NCBI GenBank assembly: GCA_003446655.1
Contig: DMCZ01000217.1
Location: 1 to 21,137 of the forward strand
Origin: Thauera sp.
Lineage (GTDB): Bacteria > Pseudomonadota > Gammaproteobacteria > Burkholderiales > Rhodocyclaceae
Direction: 5' to 3'
Length of the DNA: 21,137 nucleotides
The position numbers were made by a program, and so were the translations under genes. The notes beneath the pieces were generated by a model. That model was given only the letters and a program-made list of their open reading frames with translations, searched no databases and was not told where the DNA came from. Below, in pieces: positions 8,410 to 15,718 of this stretch; the first letter of the stretch is position 1; every line of letters begins with the position of its first letter.

Positions 8410-8436
8410 TGGCGTGTATGGTGGCTGTACACGCCA
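8410..8436. promoter_or_regulatory. perfect inverted repeat upstream of the dksA-like gene
   Basis: TGGCGTGTA (8410-8418) and TACACGCCA (8428-8436) are perfect 9-base arms around a 9-base spacer, centred 72 bases before the dksA-like ATG. The half-site centres are 18 bases apart, about two helical turns, so it could be a dimer operator. It could also be a leader hairpin. Confidence 0.4.
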
Positions 8437-8494
8437 AGCCGGCTGCACCCGGACGCCTGATCAGGGCCCGCAGCCGAGCGCCGAGGAGAGCAGC

Positions 8495-8929
8495 ATGAAC
8501 GACACCCTCATCGCCCAGGGAGCACTTCCCACCGAAGCCGAGCTATTGTCCGCACCGCCCGAGGAATACATGTCGGCGCGCCAGCTGGCCTTCTTCCGAG
8601 CCCGGCTGATCGCCGAACGCGACGCGCTGCTCGACTCCGCCCACCGCACCACCCTGCACCTGCAGGAATTCGAGAGCACGCCCGACCCGTCCGACCGCGC
8701 CTCGCTCGAGGAGGACCACACGCTCGAACTGCGCGTGCGCGACCGCGAGCGTAAGATGCTGCACAAGATCGACGAGGCCTTGGCGCGCATCGACAACGGC
8801 ACTTTCGGCTGGTGCGAGTCGAGCGGCGAGCCCATCGGCATCGCCCGCCTGCTCGCGCGGCCGACCGCCACGCTGAGCGTGGAGGCGCAGGAGATTCACG
8901 AGGCCCGGCGCAAGATGCGCGGGGGCTGA
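8495..8929 (+). CDS. DksA/TraR-family protein with degenerate zinc finger
   Basis: 144-residue DksA-like protein; DksA binds the RNA polymerase secondary channel and works with ppGpp. The coiled coil (about 30-100) and its tip motif DPSDRA (Asp64, Asp67, Ala69) are intact, followed by LELRVRDRERKMLHKI, close to E. coli DksA. The C-terminal globular part keeps the zinc-finger spacing but not its ligands: Cys107 remains, while the other three positions are Ser110, Ser128 and Ala131. It therefore cannot bind zinc in the usual four-Cys way and resembles the zinc-independent DksA2-type paralogues. The start at 8495 has a strong GAGGAGAG site at 8483-8490; an in-frame ATG at 8414 has none. It is convergent with the response regulator, the stops lying 4 bases apart. 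Confidence 0.88.
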   Translation: MNDTLIAQGALPTEAELLSAPPEEYMSARQLAFFRARLIAERDALLDSAHRTTLHLQEFESTPDPSDRASLEEDHTLELRVRDRERKMLHKIDEALARIDNGTFGWCESSGEPIGIARLLARPTATLSVEAQEIHEARRKMRGG

Positions 8930-8937
8930 GCGCTCAG
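8926..8937. repeat. palindrome containing both convergent stop codons
   Basis: CTGAGCGCTCAG is a perfect 12-base palindrome. It contains the TGA of the dksA-like gene (8927-8929) and, on the other strand, the TGA of the response regulator (8934-8936). It is too short to be a good terminator. Confidence 0.5.
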
Positions 8938-9587
8938 GGGCGGGCGAGCCGTCCGAACTGGGCCACCGCCGCGGTGCGCGTCTCCACGCCGAGCTTCTCG
9001 TAGATGTGCTCGAGGTGCTTGTTCACCGTGCGCGGGCTCATGCCGAGGATCTCGGCCACGTCGCGGTTGGTCTTGCCACGCGCGACCCACTCCAGCACGT
9101 CCATCTCGCGCTGCGTCAGCGGATTGGGCAGCTGCGCCGCGGCGGGCGCTGCCTCCTCGCTACGCGCGCGCATCGCCGCGTTCATGTCTCGCGCTACCCG
9201 CAGGTGCGCCTGCAGCCGTGCGACCAGCTCGTCGGGCACGACCGGCTTGACGAGGTAGTCGATACCGCCGGCGGACAAGCCTTCGACCAGGCGCTCGGTC
9301 TCCGCCAGCCCGGTCATGAAGATCACCGGCACGGTGCGCATGCCCGGCGCCTGCTTGAGCCGGCGGCAGGTCTCGAAGCCGTCCATGCCCGGCATGCAGG
9401 CGTCGAGCAGCACGGCGTCCGGGGTGATGCGCTCCAGACGCTTCAGCGCGGTGGCGCCGTCGGTGGCGACCAGCACGGTGTAGCCGGCTTCGTCGAGGGC
9501 CTCGGCGATCATGCGCACCGTGTCCGGTGCGTCGTCGATCAGCAGGATGACTTCGCGCTCACGGAGCGACGGCGTCGGGGCAGTCAT
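8934..9587 (-). CDS. LuxR/NarL-family response regulator, partner of the NCS1-kinase
   Basis: 217-residue two-domain regulator. The receiver domain (about 11-130) has acidic pair Asp18/Asp19, phospho-acceptor Asp62 in AVLLDACMPGMDG, Thr92 and Lys114 (YLVKPV). The output domain (about 150-217) is a LuxR-type helix-turn-helix: LTQREMDVLEWVARGKTNRDVAEILGMSPRTVNKHLEHIYEKL is continuous from about residue 157. It is expected to be phosphorylated by the upstream hybrid kinase and to bind DNA as a dimer. The ATG at 9587 is preferred over 9599 because GGAG lies 6 bases upstream. Either start is inside the 3' end of the kinase gene (29-base overlap), implying translational coupling and a matched pair. 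The probable target is the divergent region at 13042-13419, an inference from position. Confidence 0.9.
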   Translation of the reverse strand: MTAPTPSLREREVILLIDDAPDTVRMIAEALDEAGYTVLVATDGATALKRLERITPDAVLLDACMPGMDGFETCRRLKQAPGMRTVPVIFMTGLAETERLVEGLSAGGIDYLVKPVVPDELVARLQAHLRVARDMNAAMRARSEEAAPAAAQLPNPLTQREMDVLEWVARGKTNRDVAEILGMSPRTVNKHLEHIYEKLGVETRTAAVAQFGRLARP

Positions 9588-12500
9588 CGGCGACTCCATC
9601 TAGCGTTTGGATGAGGGTGTCGAAGCGCAGCTCCAGGGTCAGCTTGCGCAGCATTTCCAGCGGGGCGCGGAGGTCGGGGCGCTGGGCCTCCAGCTCGTCG
9701 AGCCTGCGCACCAGCCCCTGAAGGTGGCCAAGGTCAGCGAACTCGCGCAGTTCGGCCCGGATCGTTGCCGACAGGGCGGACAATCCCGCCGGCACAGAAG
9801 CCATGGAGCGGGCGGGCACGGGCGCGTCGGCGGCCGACGTCTGCGCCAGTTCCACAGGGGTACCCTCAGGCACCGCCATCGTCTCGCCTCCCGACAGACA
9901 GGTCGACCTTGCGTCAGTGTTCTCGGCGTAGATCCACGCCAACCCAAGCCAGGCGCTGAGGCGCGCGAACAGCTCGGTCTCCAGCACCGGCTTGACGATG
10001 AAGTCGTCGCAGCCCGCGGCCGTGCGCCGGTCCGGCAGGTTCTCGTAGGCGTTGGCCGACACCATGACGATCGGCCCGCTGTAGCCCGCATCGCGCAGCT
10101 GGCGGCTCAGCGTCCAGCCGTCGGTCACCGGCATCGACACGTCGAGGAACACGATGTCTGGCGCAAACGCCTCCACCTGGCGCAGCGCCTCGTCCGGGCG
10201 CTCGCACTCCTCGACCAGGAAGCCGCGCGGCCGCAGCATGTCGGCGATCAGGTGGCTCTGTGCGGGCTGGTCATCGACGACCAGCAGCTTGCGTCGGGGA
10301 CCGAAGTAGCCACGGATCTCACGTTCGGGCCGCGTCGCCACCCGCGGATGCGCTACCCGCGGCAGATGCAGCTTGACGCGGAACACGCTGCCGCGCCCCG
10401 GCGAGCTGCTGACCGTGAGCTGGCCGCCGGCGAGCTCGATCAGCAGCCGCGTGATGGTGAGGCCCAGGCCAGTGCCCGGCGCGCTCGGCGGCTGGTTGCC
10501 GGTGCCGCGCTCGAAGGGCTCGAAGATGCGCTCCAGATCGGCCTCGGGAATGCCGCAGCCGGTGTCGCGGATCTCGAACACCGCGATCTCGCTCCGGTAG
10601 GTGATCTTCAGCACCACCTCGCCGCGCTCGGTGTAGCGCACCGCGTTGGCGAGCAGGTTGATCAGGATCTGGCGCAGGCGGCTGGTGTCGCCCTGCACCA
10701 CCTCGGGCATGCGCCCGGAAAACTCGGTGCGGAACGCCAGCCCCTTTCGCCCGGCCTCGAGCGCTATCATCTTCTCGACGTGGGCGAGGAATTCGCCGAA
10801 ACGGAACTCCTGGCGGTTGAACTGCAGGCGTCCGGCCTCGATGCTGGCGATGTCGAGCAGGCCGTCGATCAGCGCCAGCAGGTGCTCGCCGCTGCGCTGG
10901 ATGGTGGAGATCGCCTCGCGCCGGCGCCGCGGCAGGTCGGTATCGCGCAGCATGATCTGCGAGTAGCCGAGAATGGTGTTGAGCGGCGTGCGCAGCTCGT
11001 GGCTGATGCCGCGCACGTAGCGGCTCTTGGCCGCGTTGGCGGCCTCGGCATCCTCCTTGGCCTGCTGCAGCTTGGCGTCGGTGTCACGGTGGGCGTCGAT
11101 CTCGCGCAGCAGCAACTGGTTCTGGCGCTCGGACTCCTCCTGCGCCACCCGCCGGCTCTCGTTGGCCAGCACCAGCCACCACACCCCCACCGCCGCCAGC
11201 AGCACGAGCACCGCGAAGATGCGCAGGAAGGCCAGCCCCAGGTCGGTCGCCCCCGCCTGCTCCGCCAGCAGTTCCTGCTGGTACACCAGGCCCACGACCG
11301 AGGCGATCACCAGGCTGCTGACGAAGAACACCATCACGAACTGGCTCACGCGGCGGGCCACCCGCGCCGACATCGACGACGGCATCCAGCCGGCCAGCAA
11401 GGGCGCGAAGCGCGAGAGCAGGCCGGCGTCGGGCTTGCAGCGGTCGCGGCAGCGCGCCTCCAGCGTGCAGCACAGCGAGCAGATGGCGCCGCCGTAGGCC
11501 GGGCACTGCGCCATGTCCTCGGCCTCGAAGTGGTTCTCGCACACCACGCAGCGCAGCGGCTCGGCCGCGCGCCATTGCGTCTCGCTCGGCCGGGCGAGGT
11601 AGAAGCGGCCGCGCGTGCCCCAGGCGATCAGCGGCGCCAGCGCAAAGGCCGTCAGCAGCGAGATGAAGGGCGCGAAGGCCTGCGCCACCGGCCCCAGGTG
11701 GCCGCCGAAGGCGACGATGCCCAGCACCGAGCCCGCCAGCATCGCACCCACCCCCACCGGATTGACGTCGTAGAGGTAGGCGCGCTTGAACTCGATGTGG
11801 CGCGGCGACAGGCCGAGCGGCTTGTTCACCACCAGGTCGGCCACCACCGCGCCGATCCACGCCACCGCCACGTTGGCATACACGCCCAGCACGTGCTCGA
11901 GCGCCTCGAACACGCCGAGCAGCATCAGCATGAGCGCGATCAGCACGTTGAAGATCAGCCACACCACCCGCCCCGGGTGGCTGTGGGTGAGGCGCGAGAA
12001 GAAGTTGGACCACGCCAGCGACCCCGCATAGGCGTTGGTCACGTTGATCTTGACCTGGCAGATGATGACGAATATGCAGGCCAGCGCGATCGCCGCGCGC
12101 GGATCGTCGACCACGTGCTGGAAGCCGGCCAGGTACATCTGCGTGGGCTGCAGCGCCTTGTCCGGCGGCACCATCGCCTGCAGCGCGAGGAAGGCGAGGA
12201 AGGCGCCGCCGACCATCTTGAGCGCGCCGGGGATGATCCAGCCCGGCCCCGCCGCCACCACCGAGGCCCACCAGCGCCCGCGGTTGCGCTTGCCCGCCGG
12301 CGGCAGAAAGCGCAGGAAGTCCACCTGCTCGCCGATCTGCGCGATCAGCGCGAAGGCCACCGTGCACCCCGCCCCCACCGCCAGCCAGTCGAACTCGTTG
12401 CCGTGGCGGCCACCGAACTCGGTGAAGGCGGCGTAGAGCTCCGGCTCGCGCAGCAGCACGACGAGGAAGGGCGTCAGCAGCAGCACCACGAACACCGGCT

Positions 12501-13041
12501 GCGTCCACGCCTGCAGGCGGCTGATCCAGGTGATGCCGTGGGTCACCAGCGGGATCACCGCGAGCGAACTCAGCAGGTAGCCCCACTGCAGCGGCAGCCC
12601 GAACCAGAGCTCGAGCGCGAGCGCCATGATCGCCGCCTCGATGGCGAAGAAGATGAAGGTGAAGGAGGCGTAGATCAGCGAGGTGATGGTCGAGCCGATG
12701 TAGCCGAAGCCGGCGCCGCGGGTCAGCAGGTCCATGTCCACCGCTTCGCGCGCGGCGTAGTAGCTGATCGGCAGGCCGGTGAGGAAGATCACCAGCGCCA
12801 CCAGGCCGATCGCCCACACCGCGTTGGTGAAGCCCCAGTTCAGCGCGATGGTGCCGCCGATGGCCTCCATCGCCAGGAAGGACACGGCGCCGAGCGCGGT
12901 GTGGGCGATGCGCGAGAACGACCACTTGCGGAAGCTGCGCGGCGCATAGCGCAAGGCGTAGTCCTCCAGCGTCTCGTCGGCGACCCAGCTGTTGTACTCG
13001 CGACGGATGTGGATGATGCGCTGGCTGGCAGGGGCGGTCAC
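9559..13041 (-). CDS. NCS1 permease-hybrid sensor histidine kinase fusion
   Basis: About 1160 residues. Residues ~40-480 form a complete 12-span-type NCS1 (purine/cytosine permease-like) transporter (GAVSFLAMEAIGGTIALNWG; GLPISYYAAREA; GAGFGYIGS; INVTNAYAGSLAWSNFFSR). Residues 498-535 are a Cys-rich insert: C498-x2-C501-x11-C513-x7-C521-x2-C524-C525-x5-C531-x3-C535. Two further membrane segments (~566-588, ~604-626) and a coiled coil follow. The kinase has His681 (SHELRTPLN), N-box NLLANAVRYT and G-boxes DTGCGIP and GTGLGL. A receiver domain (~917-1030) has Asp967. A helical tail (1040-1160) has no recognisable phosphotransfer His motif. The frame is open to 13338; GTG 13041 is preferred because homology-like sequence begins there, but ATG 13116 is possible and neither has a clear ribosome site. 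The architecture parallels CbrA/CrbS (SLC5-kinase) sensors. The ligand is inferred to be an amide or nitrogen compound. Confidence 0.88.
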   Translation of the reverse strand: MTAPASQRIIHIRREYNSWVADETLEDYALRYAPRSFRKWSFSRIAHTALGAVSFLAMEAIGGTIALNWGFTNAVWAIGLVALVIFLTGLPISYYAAREAVDMDLLTRGAGFGYIGSTITSLIYASFTFIFFAIEAAIMALALELWFGLPLQWGYLLSSLAVIPLVTHGITWISRLQAWTQPVFVVLLLTPFLVVLLREPELYAAFTEFGGRHGNEFDWLAVGAGCTVAFALIAQIGEQVDFLRFLPPAGKRNRGRWWASVVAAGPGWIIPGALKMVGGAFLAFLALQAMVPPDKALQPTQMYLAGFQHVVDDPRAAIALACIFVIICQVKINVTNAYAGSLAWSNFFSRLTHSHPGRVVWLIFNVLIALMLMLLGVFEALEHVLGVYANVAVAWIGAVVADLVVNKPLGLSPRHIEFKRAYLYDVNPVGVGAMLAGSVLGIVAFGGHLGPVAQAFAPFISLLTAFALAPLIAWGTRGRFYLARPSETQWRAAEPLRCVVCENHFEAEDMAQCPAYGGAICSLCCTLEARCRDRCKPDAGLLSRFAPLLAGWMPSSMSARVARRVSQFVMVFFVSSLVIASVVGLVYQQELLAEQAGATDLGLAFLRIFAVLVLLAAVGVWWLVLANESRRVAQEESERQNQLLLREIDAHRDTDAKLQQAKEDAEAANAAKSRYVRGISHELRTPLNTILGYSQIMLRDTDLPRRRREAISTIQRSGEHLLALIDGLLDIASIEAGRLQFNRQEFRFGEFLAHVEKMIALEAGRKGLAFRTEFSGRMPEVVQGDTSRLRQILINLLANAVRYTERGEVVLKITYRSEIAVFEIRDTGCGIPEADLERIFEPFERGTGNQPPSAPGTGLGLTITRLLIELAGGQLTVSSSPGRGSVFRVKLHLPRVAHPRVATRPEREIRGYFGPRRKLLVVDDQPAQSHLIADMLRPRGFLVEECERPDEALRQVEAFAPDIVFLDVSMPVTDGWTLSRQLRDAGYSGPIVMVSANAYENLPDRRTAAGCDDFIVKPVLETELFARLSAWLGLAWIYAENTDARSTCLSGGETMAVPEGTPVELAQTSAADAPVPARSMASVPAGLSALSATIRAELREFADLGHLQGLVRRLDELEAQRPDLRAPLEMLRKLTLELRFDTLIQTLDGVADDCPDAVAP

Positions 13042-13108
13042 GGCAGTGGGCGATGAAGGGTGGTCAGGATCGATCCGGTGCTTCAGCAAGAAGCATTCCC
13101 ACCCATCG

Positions 13109-13200
13109 CGGTGCATGCAGGGCCCGCAGGCGCACCATCCGCACCCCGCCGGTAGCCCGCGCGCGCACCACATCGGGGCGCCCCGGCCGGTGCATGCACC
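13109..13200. repeat. repeated CGGTGCATGCA element
   Basis: The 11-mer CGGTGCATGCA occurs at 13109-13119 and 13188-13198. The second copy is part of the perfect 12-base palindrome GGTGCATGCACC (13189-13200). If the kinase starts at ATG 13116, the first copy overlaps that start codon. Confidence 0.45.
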
Positions 13201-13235
13201 ACGCCCGGCAACGGACATGCCGCGGCCCCGCCGCC

Positions 13236-13254
13236 TCTTGTGCGTCGCACAAGA
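13236..13254. promoter_or_regulatory. perfect palindrome, candidate operator
   Basis: TCTTGTGCGTCGCACAAGA has perfect 8-base arms around GTC. It lies about 195 bases before the kinase GTG and 165 bases before the urtA ATG. The symmetry suits a dimeric regulator; with a 3-base loop it could also fold as a hairpin in a kinase leader RNA. Confidence 0.5.
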
Positions 13255-13281
13255 CGATAGCGACACCCCCTGCGCATCCCC

Positions 13282-13299
13282 ATACGTCGTTTGACGTAT
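13282..13299. promoter_or_regulatory. perfect palindrome ATACGTC-N4-GACGTAT, candidate response-regulator site
   Basis: ATACGTCGTTTGACGTAT has perfect 7-base arms around GTTT, ending 120 bases before the urtA start. It is AT-richer than its surroundings. TAC...GTA outer ends are a common form for sites of NarL/LuxR-type regulators, so this is the best candidate binding site for the regulator encoded at 8934-9587. Confidence 0.55.
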
Positions 13300-13419
13300 T
13301 CGCTGTTTCGCCCCCGATGGATAGCTTGTGCACCGCAACGAGACGACAAATCGAGCCAGCCCGACCGGCCCGCCGCCTCGCCAGATCCGTGTTGCAGCCC
13401 ACTCATCAAGGAGCGATCC

Positions 13420-14670
13420 ATGTCAGACAAGCACCTGCCTTCCTCCTCGCGCCGCACGTTCATGCTCGGCGCCGCCGCTCTCCCGCTCGCACTGGCCATG
13501 TCCCGCATGGGCCACGCCGCCGCGCTGCCCACCGCCCAGGTCAACACCACCGGCCTGGCCGTGACCGACACCGAAGTCATCGTCGGCCAGCTGCACTCGG
13601 CCACCGGCACCATGGCCATCTCCGAGACCGGCTCCATCCAGGCCGAACAGCTCGCCATCGACCAGATCAACGCCATGGGCGGCATCCTCGGCCGCAAGAT
13701 CAAGGTGATCAAGGAAGACGGCGCCTCCGACTGGCCGACCTTCGCCGAGAAGTCGCGCAAGCTGCTGGTGAACGACAAGGTCGCCACCGTGTTCGGTTGC
13801 TGGACCTCGGCCTCGCGCAAGGCCGTGCTGCCGATCTTCGAGAAGGAAAACGGCCTGCTCTACTACCCCACCTTCTACGAAGGCCTGGAACAGTCGAAGA
13901 ACGTCATCTACACCGGCCAGGAAGCCACCCAGCAGATCCTCTACGGCCTCGACTGGGCGAAGAAGGAAAAGGGCGCGCAGAAGGTCTTCCTGGTGGGCTC
14001 GGACTACATCTGGCCGCGCACCTCGATGAAGATCGCGCGCAAGCACATCGAGAACTTCCAGGGCGGCAAGGTCGTCGGCGAAGAGTACTACCCGCTCGGC
14101 AACACCAACTTCAACTCGCTGATCAACAAGATCAAGATCGCCAAGCCCGACTGCATCTTCGCGGCCGTGGTAGGCGGATCGAACGTCGCCTTCTACAAGC
14201 AGCTGAAGGCCGCCGGCATCACCGGCGCCAAGCAGTTCCTGCTCACCCTGTCGGTGACCGAGGACGAGATGCTGGGCATCGGCGGCGAGAACTTCGAGGG
14301 CTTCTACTCCTCGATGAAGTACTTCCAGACCCTCGACAACGCCAACAACAAGGCCTTCGTCGAAGCCTTCAAGAAGGCCTACGGGCCCAAGGCGGTCATC
14401 GGCGACGTCACCCAGGCGGCCTACCTCGGCCCCTGGCTGTGGAAGGCGGCGGTCGAGAAGGCGGGCAGCTTCGATGTGGACAAGGTGGTCGCCGCCTCGC
14501 CGGGCATCGAGCTGCCGACCGCGCCCGAGGGCTACGTGAAGATCCACGAGAACCACCACCTGTACAGCAAGGCCCGCATCGCGCAGGGCCAGGCCGACGG
14601 CACCTTCAAGGTGGTGGCGGAATCGCCCGAGCTGATCGTTCCGGACCCCTTCCCCAAGGGCTACCAGTAA
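13420..14670 (+). CDS. urtA: ABC transporter solute-binding protein, UrtA/FmdD type
   Basis: 416-residue periplasmic binding protein of the urea/short-chain-amide branch of the branched-chain amino acid (type 1) family. It begins with a twin-arginine signal (SSSRRTFMLGAAALPLALA, Arg11-Arg12), with likely cleavage near residues 33-36 (GHAAA). The mature part starts VTDTEVIVGQLHSATGTMAISE and contains FGCWTSASRKAVLPIFE and LLYYPTFYEGLEQSKNVIYTG, typical of UrtA and FmdD. The ATG at 13420 has AAGGAG at 13408-13413; upstream in-frame sequence has no signal. It is first in a seven-gene operon and is followed by a strong intercistronic hairpin, as is common where the binding protein must exceed the membrane parts. 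With a formamidase in place of urease, formamide or another short amide is as likely a ligand as urea. Confidence 0.9.
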   Translation: MSDKHLPSSSRRTFMLGAAALPLALAMSRMGHAAALPTAQVNTTGLAVTDTEVIVGQLHSATGTMAISETGSIQAEQLAIDQINAMGGILGRKIKVIKEDGASDWPTFAEKSRKLLVNDKVATVFGCWTSASRKAVLPIFEKENGLLYYPTFYEGLEQSKNVIYTGQEATQQILYGLDWAKKEKGAQKVFLVGSDYIWPRTSMKIARKHIENFQGGKVVGEEYYPLGNTNFNSLINKIKIAKPDCIFAAVVGGSNVAFYKQLKAAGITGAKQFLLTLSVTEDEMLGIGGENFEGFYSSMKYFQTLDNANNKAFVEAFKKAYGPKAVIGDVTQAAYLGPWLWKAAVEKAGSFDVDKVVAASPGIELPTAPEGYVKIHENHHLYSKARIAQGQADGTFKVVAESPELIVPDPFPKGYQ

Positions 14671-14679
14671 GCCACGCGG

Positions 14680-14706
14680 CCGCCGCGGCGCAGGCCGCGG
14701 CGGTTT
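14680..14706 (+). terminator. intercistronic hairpin after urtA
   Basis: CCGCCGCGGC (14680-14689) and GCCGCGGCGG (14694-14703) are perfect 10-base arms around the loop GCAG, followed by TTT. It lies 9 bases after the urtA stop and inside the operon. It is likely a partial terminator or an RNA 3'-end stabiliser that raises urtA relative to the permease genes. Confidence 0.65.
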
Positions 14707-14751
14707 CCGGCTGTTAACAGCCGTCTTCCGCCCCCCCTCCGGAGGTCCGTC

Positions 14752-15666
14752 ATGTCGTTCGACGAAATCTACAACATCGCCCTGATGCAGGGTTTTGCCG
14801 GCCTGAGCCTGTTCGCGGTGCTGCTGCTGATGGGGCTCGGCCTGGCGATCATCTTCGGCCAGATGGGCGTCATCAACATGGCGCATGGCGAGTTCATGAC
14901 CATCGGCGCCTACACCATCTTCCTGCTTTCCAGCCTCACCGAAACCTACGCGCCGGGCCTGATCCAGGCCTACTTCCCGTTCGCCATCGTGTGCGCCTTC
15001 CTCGTCGCCTTCGCCTTCGGCTGGCTGGCGGAATGGGCACTGATCCGGCACCTGTACAAGCGCCCGCTCGACACCCTGCTCGCCACCTGGGGTCTGTCGC
15101 TGGGCATGCAGCAGGCCTTCCGCACCATAATCGGACCGAAGGAAGTCAGCCCCACCCTGCCCGACTGGCTGATGGGCTCGTGGTCGCCGGCCGAAGGGCT
15201 CGACATCCCGATCAACGGCATGTTCGTGCTCGGCCTCACCATCGTCGTCACCGGCGGCGTGCTGCTCGCGCTGTACAAGTCGCGCTGGGGCCTGCGGGTG
15301 CGCGCCACGGTCGCCAACCGCAGCATGGCCAACGCCATCGGCATCAACACCACGCGCACCGACCGCGTCACCTTCGCCATCGGCTGCGGCATCGCCGGCG
15401 TGGCCGGGGCGGCCTTCACCACCATCGGCTCGACCGGCCCGACCAGCGGCTCGCTCTACATCGTCGATGCCTTCCTGGTGGTGACCTTCGGCGGCGCGGC
15501 CAGCCTGTGGGGCACGGTGGTCTCGGCCTTCGGCATCGCGCAGACGCAGTCGATCTCCGAGTTCTTCCTGTCCGGCTCGATGGCCAAGGTGCTCACCCTG
15601 CTGCTGATCGTGACCATCCTGATGCTGCGCCCGCAAGGCCTGTTCGCCTCCAAGGTGCGCCGCTGA
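14752..15666 (+). CDS. urtB: ABC transporter permease, UrtB/LivH type
   Basis: 304-residue inner-membrane permease with about eight hydrophobic spans. The LivH/UrtB signature GLGLAIIFGQMGVINMAHGEFMTIGAYT is broken here at about residues 27-54, and TRTDRVTFAIGCGIAGVAGAAFTTIGS carries the coupling-helix region. The ending IVTILMLRPQGLFASKVRR is the usual LivH/UrtB tail. It lacks the long N-terminal soluble region seen in many proteobacterial UrtB proteins (about 500 residues) and so is nearer to the short FmdE-like permeases. The ATG at 14752 has GGAGG 8 bases upstream. It forms the transmembrane channel with UrtC. Confidence 0.9.
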   Translation: MSFDEIYNIALMQGFAGLSLFAVLLLMGLGLAIIFGQMGVINMAHGEFMTIGAYTIFLLSSLTETYAPGLIQAYFPFAIVCAFLVAFAFGWLAEWALIRHLYKRPLDTLLATWGLSLGMQQAFRTIIGPKEVSPTLPDWLMGSWSPAEGLDIPINGMFVLGLTIVVTGGVLLALYKSRWGLRVRATVANRSMANAIGINTTRTDRVTFAIGCGIAGVAGAAFTTIGSTGPTSGSLYIVDAFLVVTFGGAASLWGTVVSAFGIAQTQSISEFFLSGSMAKVLTLLLIVTILMLRPQGLFASKVRR

Positions 15667-15718
15667 GTCCGGCGGCACCGACACGACCGAATCCCGAATC
15701 CAAGACCGGAGAGCCAAC

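Larger units (their letters stand above)
13042..13419. promoter_or_regulatory. divergent regulatory region between the NCS1-kinase and the urt-fmd operon
   Basis: 378 bases without a convincing gene (ending closer if the kinase starts at ATG 13116). It holds several perfect palindromes listed separately: 13174-13185 (CGGGGCGCCCCG), 13189-13200, 13236-13254 and 13282-13299. The 11-mer CGGTGCATGCA occurs twice (13109-13119, 13188-13198). TTGACG at 13291-13296 overlaps the last palindrome, but no good -10 box sits 16-18 bases downstream, so the operon promoter may be activator-dependent. No sigma-54 site with correct spacing was found. Confidence 0.6.

Noticed and set aside
9607..13056. An open frame of about 1149 codons on the plus strand opposite the kinase gene
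   Set aside because: Low-complexity Arg/His/Gln/Ala-rich translation typical of the antisense of GC-rich coding DNA; no domain motifs, while the minus strand encodes clear NCS1, kinase and receiver domains.
13318..13332. Possible sigma-54 promoter (TGG...TGCA) before urtA
   Set aside because: The GG and GC elements are one base too close for the -24/-12 consensus.
13042..13338. N-terminal extension of the kinase to the first possible ATG at 13338
   Set aside because: The extra ~99 residues are Cys/Arg/Gly-rich, unlike NCS1 N-termini, and would run through the palindromes of the divergent regulatory region.
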